DNA of 19,653 bases from Oligosphaeraceae bacterium (lineage in GTDB: Bacteria > Verrucomicrobiota > Lentisphaeria > Oligosphaerales > Oligosphaeraceae), in NCBI GenBank assembly GCA_012515455.1, contig JAAYYJ010000398.1, positions 1 to 19,653 of the forward strand, written 5' to 3'. Positions 14,536 to 19,653 of this stretch are shown here, piece after piece; the first letter of the stretch is position 1; every line of letters starts with the position of its first letter. Both the position numbers and the translations under genes were made by a program. The notes below the pieces were generated by a model. The model worked only from the letters and a program-made list of their open reading frames with translations. It was not told where the DNA came from and ran no database searches.

Positions 14536-15990
14536 ATGAGCAGCAGAAAATTATTGCTGGGCTGGGGCGAGACCGACATCACCCCGGCAAACGCCAAAGT
14601 CGAGCTGTCCGGGCAATACTACCAGCGCCTGGCTCAGGGCATCCATTCCCGCCTCAAAGCCGTGGCACTGGCTCTGGACAATGGCCAGGAGCAAGCCGTG
14701 CTGGTGGCTCTGGATGTGGTCGGCTTCGACGAAGAACTGCAACTGGCCGTGCGCAAAATGGTCAGCACAGCCATCCCGGATATCCGTCCGGAGAGCATTT
14801 TCCTCAATGCCATCCACACCCACAACGCCCCCTACACCCGCCCCACCGGGCTGTTCCGGGACTGGCTGCCGCTTGACCCAGAGGCGCTGCCGCCGGCTGT
14901 GTATGTGGAATTTCTCAAGACGCAGATCTTGGCGGCCGTCCGGCAGGCCTGGTCCGAACGTGCGCCGTGCGGCATTGCGCCGGCCTTTGGCCGGGCCGCC
15001 ATCGGCCATTGCCGCCGGGCGGTGTACTCCGGCTCCAGCGCTGAGATGTACGGCGATACCACCAGGAGCGATTTCACCGGCATGGAAGCCGGCGAGGACT
15101 CGGGGGTGGAGATGCTTTTCACCTTCTCGGAAAAGGCCCGCCCGACCGGGATGATCGTGAATCTGGCCTGCCCGTCCCAGGTGATGGAGGCTACTTACCT
15201 GATCTCTTCTGATTTCATGGGCGCGGCCAGGGAAAATTTGCAGCGTGAGTTCGGGTCGCAATTCCATACCCTGTGCCAGGTTAGCGCCGCGGGCTGCCAG
15301 TCGCCCCGGGACTTGGTCCGGAACCACCGCACGGAACCGGATTTCTGGCATGCTGACGGGGTGGAGGTGCACGCCGGGCGCCTGAGCCGGGCAGTCCTCG
15401 AGGCTTTCCCGCAGACGGCGGGAAAAATAGATTACCTGCCGGTTTTCCGGCATACTTGCCGGCGCCTGCAATTGCCCCTGCGCCGGGCCTCATATCAGCA
15501 GTACTCGCAGGCCGTTACCGAACTCGAGCGGCTGCTGCAGCGAATGCCGGAGCGGGCGGCCTTCGAGGATTTCTGCCGCCAGACCCATGCCAACGAGGCC
15601 ATCCCCGGCAGGCCCGGGCCCTATGACAGCAAACTGCACCATTTTGTGCTGATCCAGAACGCCCGGGCGGTGGTCAAACGCTACCAGAGCCAGGACGACA
15701 AACCGTATTTCGACTACGACCTGCAGGCGCTGCGTCTAGGCGATTGCGCGATGGTCAACTGCCCCTTTGAACTGTATCTGTACTTCGGACAGATTATCAA
15801 GGCCCGCTCACCCGCCCGTCAGACCTTCGTGGTCCAGCTGTCGGGCGGCAGCGGGGGATATCTCCCCAGCCCGGAAGCCGAGCGCCTGGGCGGATACGGC
15901 GGCTTGATCATTAACGGAAAGGTCGGGGCCGATGGCGGATACCTGCTGGCCGATGCCGCCGGGGACAGAATCAGAGAACTCTGGCAGTGA
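14536..15990 (+). CDS. Neutral/alkaline ceramidase-like hydrolase (N-terminal domain family)
   Basis: A 484-residue protein resembling the catalytic domain of neutral ceramidase (PF04734 type). It begins LLLGWGETDITPANAKVELS, the family opening G-x-x-x-x-DITP, and has NAIHTHNAPYTRP with His94 and His96 as probable zinc ligands, NLACPSQV, and SAAGCQSPRD. Neutral ceramidases cleave an N-acyl amide bond with zinc, but many short relatives in PVC and soil bacteria lie in sugar loci with unknown substrates. No signal peptide is present and the immunoglobulin-like C-terminal domain of true ceramidases is missing, so a cytoplasmic role on a soluble N-acylated or sugar substrate is more likely than on ceramide. 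The ATG at 14536 has AAGGAT 6-7 nt upstream; upstream in-frame starts lie within or just after the previous gene and lack such a site. Confidence 0.8.
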   Translation: MSSRKLLLGWGETDITPANAKVELSGQYYQRLAQGIHSRLKAVALALDNGQEQAVLVALDVVGFDEELQLAVRKMVSTAIPDIRPESIFLNAIHTHNAPYTRPTGLFRDWLPLDPEALPPAVYVEFLKTQILAAVRQAWSERAPCGIAPAFGRAAIGHCRRAVYSGSSAEMYGDTTRSDFTGMEAGEDSGVEMLFTFSEKARPTGMIVNLACPSQVMEATYLISSDFMGAARENLQREFGSQFHTLCQVSAAGCQSPRDLVRNHRTEPDFWHADGVEVHAGRLSRAVLEAFPQTAGKIDYLPVFRHTCRRLQLPLRRASYQQYSQAVTELERLLQRMPERAAFEDFCRQTHANEAIPGRPGPYDSKLHHFVLIQNARAVVKRYQSQDDKPYFDYDLQALRLGDCAMVNCPFELYLYFGQIIKARSPARQTFVVQLSGGSGGYLPSPEAERLGGYGGLIINGKVGADGGYLLADAAGDRIRELWQ

Positions 15991-16059
15991 ACCCTGCCAT
16001 TGTAACCGTCCGGAACCGCCGGGAATCCAACCCTAACTATAATACAGGAAGTGCAGAGC

Positions 16060-17433
16060 ATGAAAAAACTGCAGCCCAGAGCCGCTTTCGTGGGCTTCGG
16101 CGAAATCAACACCCCCAGGGAATTTATCGAACAGCGGTGCGCAGACGCACTGCAGGCGCTGCGTCAGCGCGGGGTGATCGTCCACAGCACCGCGCCGGTC
16201 AGCGATGACCCCGAGGGCAAACAGGCTGAGCGAGCCAGGCAGGAACTCCTGACCGGGCAGTTCGATGCGCTGGTGCTCTGCGTGGCCGGATGGATTCCGA
16301 GCTGGGCCGTCCTTAAGACCATCGAGCCGTTCAAGCATCTGCCGGTCCTGCTCTGGGGATTGAGCGGCTGGCGGGAGAACGGCCGCTTCGTCACCACCGC
16401 CGACCAGGCCGGGACTACCGCCCTGCGCGCACCCTTGCAGGCCCTGGGATACAACTGCCAGTACCTGGTGAATTTCAAGGACGAAGCACCGCGCTGGGAT
16501 GAGGCCGCCGATTTCCTCTTCGCGGCCAGCGCCCGGGCCGCCCTGCGCCAGGCACTTATCGGTATGATCGGATACCGGGATATGAAGCTCTATGGCACGC
16601 TCTACGATGGCATGACCCTGAAAAAACAGCTGGGCTGCGAATTCGAGCACTTCGATCTGCTGGAAATCCAACAGCTGATGCAGGCACTGCCGCAAGCAGA
16701 AATCAGCCGCCTGGCCGGTGAACTGCGCCAGCGCTGGGATTTCCTCCGCGAACCCCAAGCCGGCACCCTGGAAAATTCGGTCCGCCTGGCTCTGGCCTGC
16801 AAGCGTAAGATAGAAGAGCGCGGCTATGCGGCTTTCTCCTTCTGCGATGTCGATGGCATAAAAAAACTGCTGCAGTTCGCCCCCGCCGGAGCACTCACTC
16901 TGCTGCACGAGGAGCTCGACTTGCCCAGCATCCCGGAAAATGACTCTTATGGCGCGGTGACCCAAGTGCTGCTGCAGGCCCTCACCGGCGAGGTCCCCGC
17001 ATATTTGGAGTTCTATGAGTTCAGCCGCAACTCCGCTCTGATGGGCGTGCCCGATTACGTCCCCGGCAATGTGGTAGAGGGCAGGGTGACCGTGATGCCG
17101 AATGCCTTCGGGGACTTCGGCGAAGGGCTGCTTAATGTCTCCAGACTCCGCACTGGGACGGTGACCATCGTACGCCTGGCCTGCCAGGACGCACAGCTGT
17201 TATTGCACGCCGCCCTCGGCGAAGCCGTACAGCCGGAAGCCTGGGAAGAGGCCGGCTGGGCGTCACCGGCACCGCAGCTGCCCAGCCTGGAGATAAAATT
17301 CCCTTGCTGCGTCGAGCCATTCCTGCAGGAGGTGCAGGGGCAGCACTATATTCTGGCCTACGGCAATATCCTGCCCCGTCTGCGGGCCTTCGCGCAAATC
17401 TGCGGCCTGCCCCTGAAAGTGTTCCCCGTCTGA
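16060..17433 (+). CDS. L-fucose/L-arabinose isomerase-like protein with altered active-site motif
   Basis: A 457-residue member of the fucose/arabinose isomerase superfamily. The N-terminal half has an alpha/beta sugar-binding fold (AAFVGFGEINTPREFIEQ, then FDALVLCVAGWIPSWAVLK and LPVLLWGLSGW). The C-terminal half holds IPENDSYGAVTQVLLQALTG, which lines up with the conserved E-x-D...GA-x-x-x-x-L-x-x-L-[ST]-G block and would supply metal-ligand Glu293 and nearby Asp295. Where relatives usually have a histidine-containing LMGH-D/C-G motif, this protein reads LMGVPDYVPG (residues 327-336), so one expected histidine is missing. It may be a changed isomerase, or have lost isomerase activity. The ATG at 16060 has AGGAAG at 8 nt; the GTG at 16051 in the same frame is less likely. 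It is the fourth gene of the operon, 69 nt after the ceramidase-like gene. Confidence 0.75.
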   Translation: MKKLQPRAAFVGFGEINTPREFIEQRCADALQALRQRGVIVHSTAPVSDDPEGKQAERARQELLTGQFDALVLCVAGWIPSWAVLKTIEPFKHLPVLLWGLSGWRENGRFVTTADQAGTTALRAPLQALGYNCQYLVNFKDEAPRWDEAADFLFAASARAALRQALIGMIGYRDMKLYGTLYDGMTLKKQLGCEFEHFDLLEIQQLMQALPQAEISRLAGELRQRWDFLREPQAGTLENSVRLALACKRKIEERGYAAFSFCDVDGIKKLLQFAPAGALTLLHEELDLPSIPENDSYGAVTQVLLQALTGEVPAYLEFYEFSRNSALMGVPDYVPGNVVEGRVTVMPNAFGDFGEGLLNVSRLRTGTVTIVRLACQDAQLLLHAALGEAVQPEAWEEAGWASPAPQLPSLEIKFPCCVEPFLQEVQGQHYILAYGNILPRLRAFAQICGLPLKVFPV

Positions 17434-17458
17434 CCACCGCCCCGGCGCTGCTTTGCTT

Positions 17459-18181
17459 ATGATCGACATGCATTCCCATATCCTGCCCGGCATCGACGAT
17501 GGGGCGCAGACCCTGGAGGATTCCCTCGCCCTGGCCCGGCAGGCTTGGCAGGACGGCACCACCGCGGTTATGCTGACCCCGCATGCCGGGGGGGAAATCC
17601 CCGCCTGTCTTAGCCGCCGCAGTCAGGCTCTGCAGACCTTCCTGGAGGCCTGGCGCCAGGAAGGCTGCCCTCTGCAGTTCCATCTCGGGCTGGAGTGCTA
17701 TCTGCAGGACCATATTCTGGATGACGTCCTGAAGTATCCGGAATGCTTCTGCCAAAACCGCCGCAAGGTACGGCTGCTGCTGCTGGAACTGCCCTGGAAA
17801 TATGATTTCCGGCTGCTGCCGGATGTGCTCTTCCAGGCCCAACGCCGGGATATAACCCTGATCCTGGCACACCCCGAACGCTACGACGGATTCCTGCACC
17901 AATCCGCACGCCTGGCCGAGCTGCTGGAACGGGGGCTGTATCTGCAGTTCAATGCCGATTCCCTGGCGGGCGGGACCTTCCGGGGCTGGCGACAGCGCCG
18001 CAAAATCCTGCATCTGATCGCGGAGGCTCCCTCGCAGATGCTGCTGGGCAGCGATGCGCATGACCAGCATGCCCGTCCGGCGCGGCTGTCGCCGGCCCGT
18101 TCTGCCACCGTTAAGTCCCTGGGCGAAGCAGTCTGGCAGCAGCTCAGCACCGGCAATGCGTCCCGCTTGCTGGGTTTGTAG
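17459..18181 (+). CDS. CpsB/YwqE-type PHP phosphatase (probable protein-tyrosine phosphatase)
   Basis: A 240-residue PHP-domain metal-dependent phosphatase. Motifs in order: MIDMHSHILPGIDDGAQTLE (His5, His7), TPHAGGE (His42), GLECYL, LAHPERYDGF (His138) and LLGSDAHD (Asp199, His201), all as in CpsB and YwqE, which remove phosphate from tyrosine-rich tails of capsule-synthesis kinases. Family members use manganese or similar metals. No tyrosine kinase (Wzc/CpsD) is in the window. It follows the isomerase-like gene by 25 nt on the same strand, so it may be carried by the sugar operon, yet its function fits the polysaccharide gene that faces it from the right. The track to a TTG at 17453 adds two residues; the ATG at 17459 matches the family start exactly. 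No clear Shine-Dalgarno is visible. A different phosphatase substrate cannot be excluded. Confidence 0.88.
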   Translation: MIDMHSHILPGIDDGAQTLEDSLALARQAWQDGTTAVMLTPHAGGEIPACLSRRSQALQTFLEAWRQEGCPLQFHLGLECYLQDHILDDVLKYPECFCQNRRKVRLLLLELPWKYDFRLLPDVLFQAQRRDITLILAHPERYDGFLHQSARLAELLERGLYLQFNADSLAGGTFRGWRQRRKILHLIAEAPSQMLLGSDAHDQHARPARLSPARSATVKSLGEAVWQQLSTGNASRLLGL

Positions 18182-18217
18182 GATCGTTGTCGCGGGGATC
18201 ACGAACCTCGGCTGGGG

Positions 18218-18231
18218 GCAAACGGGTTTGC
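18218..18231. terminator. Short hairpin between convergent genes, weak terminator candidate
   Basis: GCAAAC and GTTTGC form a perfect 6-bp stem with a two-base loop in the 51-nt gap between two convergent genes. No T-run follows on either strand, so intrinsic termination is doubtful; position is the main support. Confidence 0.3.
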
Positions 18232-18232
18232 T

Positions 18233-19653
18233 TCACCACGGGTTGTCGGCGGTGGTATCTATCGTCTGCTCGCTGTATTGGAAGGACACCAGGCTGACGG
18301 CATGGCTCTGGCAGAACTCCTTGACAATCTGCTGCTCGACGGCAGGTAGATCATTCTTGCAGAGCACGATTTTCTGGAACCGCTGCTCGCGCCAGATATT
18401 GGGCAGGTCATACAGATCTCCCAGGACCTTCACGCCATAGCAATAGCCATGTTTGAAAACCCGGTCGCGGTCCAAGAAACCGATTACCCTTTCTGTACCC
18501 ATCCGCTGTTCGGAATTTGCCATGCGGTTCAGATAAAAGCGTGCTGCCTGCCCGACGCCGTAAATCAATACCGCGCAAGTTTTCTCATCCAGTAGTGGCG
18601 AAGAGTTGTGATACCGGATCAGCAGGGTGCGTAAATACACTAGCCCCAGGCGCTCGGTCTCGATGCCGAGATAGGACAATGCCAGGGCGAACAAAAAGGA
18701 CTTTGGAGGCAGACCATATTGAGGCAGCAGCAGGGAGTACAGGTAAGACAGCAGAAAACCGAAGAAGAGTATCCGCAGCATCCGAAAATGATCGTCAACG
18801 ACCGCGTGATTCCAGAATATCTGGTAGGTCTTGGACAAGAGCAGCACCACGAATACCGGCGCAACCCACTGCACCATCACTACCATTTGTGGACGGTGGA
18901 CCTTGTCAACCAGAAAAAATGCCAGCAAGATCATCCCGATATCCCAGAGCGGATGCAAGAGGTTCAGGATGATACCGGTGCGGGCCAGAGCAAATTTCCC
19001 GTAGAAGAGCCGGGTGGAATTCCAGAGCTCAATCACGGCAATGCGGTGTATGACCAGACTGAAGGCGACCAGCGCGGTCAAAAAGGCCAACCACGGCAGC
19101 TGTCGGGGGATAAAGACACAGATGATGGCCATCAGGCTCAGCATCAGTGCCAGCAGGTAAATGCTGCTCACGGTCTTGGGCTGGTTGTTCTGAAAATAAT
19201 TCAGCAGCCGGTGATGGATATGCAGCCGGTCGGGTTTCATCAGTCCCACGCTGAGGTCTTCCAGATGCAGCAGCTTGTAGGTGAAGCGCCGCCAGATGGC
19301 CAGGGTGGTATCCAGGATTGGCACCCCGCAGGCCAAAATGGGCACCACGATGGCCGGGATGGTGGCCTGCTTGGTGCTGGTCATGATACCGATGCAGCCC
19401 AGGATATAGCCGATGAACATACTGCCGGTGTCACCCATGAAGATGCTGGCTGGATGCAGGTTGTAGCGCAGGAAGCCCAGGCAGGCGGCGGCCAGGCAGA
19501 CCATCTGCATGGTGCTGCCGCTGTCACCCTGCAGCAGCATCACCCCGCCCAGACAGAGCGAGGAGATAACCGCGATGCCACCCGCCAGGCCATCCACGCC
19601 GTCGATGAAATTGAAAGCGTTGATCATCCCGGTAATCCAGAACATGGTGGCGA
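18233..19653 (-). CDS. WecA/MraY-family phosphoglycosyl transferase fused to CapD-N-like membrane/Rossmann module, N-terminus beyond window edge
   Basis: At least 473 residues are visible and the frame is still open at the right edge. The first visible part is already mid-domain: NAFNFIDGVDGLAGGI, then FMGDTGSMFIGYILG, CGVPILDTTLAIWRRFT and LHIHHRLL, all conserved motifs of polyprenyl-phosphate hexosamine-1-phosphate transferases. So roughly 130-170 residues are missing. These integral membrane enzymes start O-antigen, capsule or teichoic-type polymers by loading a sugar phosphate onto undecaprenyl phosphate. After the transferase core (up to about 18990), there is a second set of four or so membrane segments, then a soluble part with VLIYGVGQAARFYLNRM, RVIGFLDRDR and GVKVLGDLYDLP, which resembles the N-terminal four-helix plus nucleotide-binding module of CapD/FlaA1-type proteins, but without the catalytic dehydratase domain. 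The first ATG seen (19645) is an internal methionine. The neighbouring CpsB-type gene supports surface polysaccharide synthesis. Confidence 0.88.
   Translation of the reverse strand, partial: ATMFWITGMINAFNFIDGVDGLAGGIAVISSLCLGGVMLLQGDSGSTMQMVCLAAACLGFLRYNLHPASIFMGDTGSMFIGYILGCIGIMTSTKQATIPAIVVPILACGVPILDTTLAIWRRFTYKLLHLEDLSVGLMKPDRLHIHHRLLNYFQNNQPKTVSSIYLLALMLSLMAIICVFIPRQLPWLAFLTALVAFSLVIHRIAVIELWNSTRLFYGKFALARTGIILNLLHPLWDIGMILLAFFLVDKVHRPQMVVMVQWVAPVFVVLLLSKTYQIFWNHAVVDDHFRMLRILFFGFLLSYLYSLLLPQYGLPPKSFLFALALSYLGIETERLGLVYLRTLLIRYHNSSPLLDEKTCAVLIYGVGQAARFYLNRMANSEQRMGTERVIGFLDRDRVFKHGYCYGVKVLGDLYDLPNIWREQRFQKIVLCKNDLPAVEQQIVKEFCQSHAVSLVSFQYSEQTIDTTADNPW

Noticed and set aside
16033..16965. 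310-codon minus-strand open frame
   Set aside because: Antisense to the isomerase-like gene; no motif or ribosome site.
17132..18202. 356-codon minus-strand open frame
   Set aside because: Runs antisense across the isomerase-like and CpsB-type genes; no domain motif.

Overview
The window (19.65 kb, GC-rich, high coding density) looks like chromosome of an anaerobic, saccharolytic bacterium. Three things suggest this: a three-gene anaerobic homocysteine cassette; several PVC-superphylum-type carbohydrate proteins (a DUF6807/PmoA-like protein, a GHL6-like glycosidase, a GH105-like protein, a neutral-ceramidase-like protein, a Gfo/Idh oxidoreductase); and an A-type RNase P RNA. My best guess is Lentisphaerota (Victivallales/Oligosphaera-like) or a relative. 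This is inference from gene content only; there is no rRNA or ribosomal protein here.

Layout. (1) 1-5663, all on the minus strand and closely spaced: ptsP (GAF-domain enzyme I), then DUF39 / NIL-ferredoxin / UPF0280 (the sulfide-to-homocysteine cassette), a YbgC-type thioesterase, and a DUF6807 protein cut by the left edge. (2) 5805-6162, minus: rnpB. (3) 6306-7754, minus: a GH105-like hydrolase, preceded by a tRNA-Arg(CCG) gene with its own terminator. (4) 7900-8833: a 0.9-kb gene-poor island with a 62-bp tandem repeat array, a 32-bp direct repeat at both ends of a 0.6-kb stretch, a duplicated ribosome-site/ATG motif, GC-rich palindromes and a possible small transcript. (5) 8834-11693, minus: a large GHL6-like glycosidase and a DeoR-family repressor. 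(6) 11949-18181, plus: an operon divergent from deoR, with class III aminotransferase, Gfo/Idh oxidoreductase, ceramidase-like hydrolase, fucose/arabinose-isomerase-like protein and a CpsB-type PHP phosphatase. A good sigma-70-type promoter and two inverted GTTGTGAAAAA motifs lie between deoR and this operon. (7) 18233-right edge, minus: a WecA/MraY-family phosphoglycosyl transferase joined to a membrane/Rossmann module of the CapD N-terminal type; its own N-terminus lies outside the window.

How the genes may work together. Region 1 joins a nitrogen-type PTS phosphotransferase to sulfur assimilation into homocysteine. Regions 5 and 6 read as one DeoR-controlled carbohydrate or amino-sugar locus: glycosidase(s) release a sugar, the oxidoreductase and isomerase-like proteins act on it, and the aminotransferase and ceramidase-like hydrolase suggest a nitrogen-bearing or N-acylated substrate. 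The substrate cannot be read from the sequence. Region 7, with the CpsB-type phosphatase, points to surface polysaccharide synthesis.
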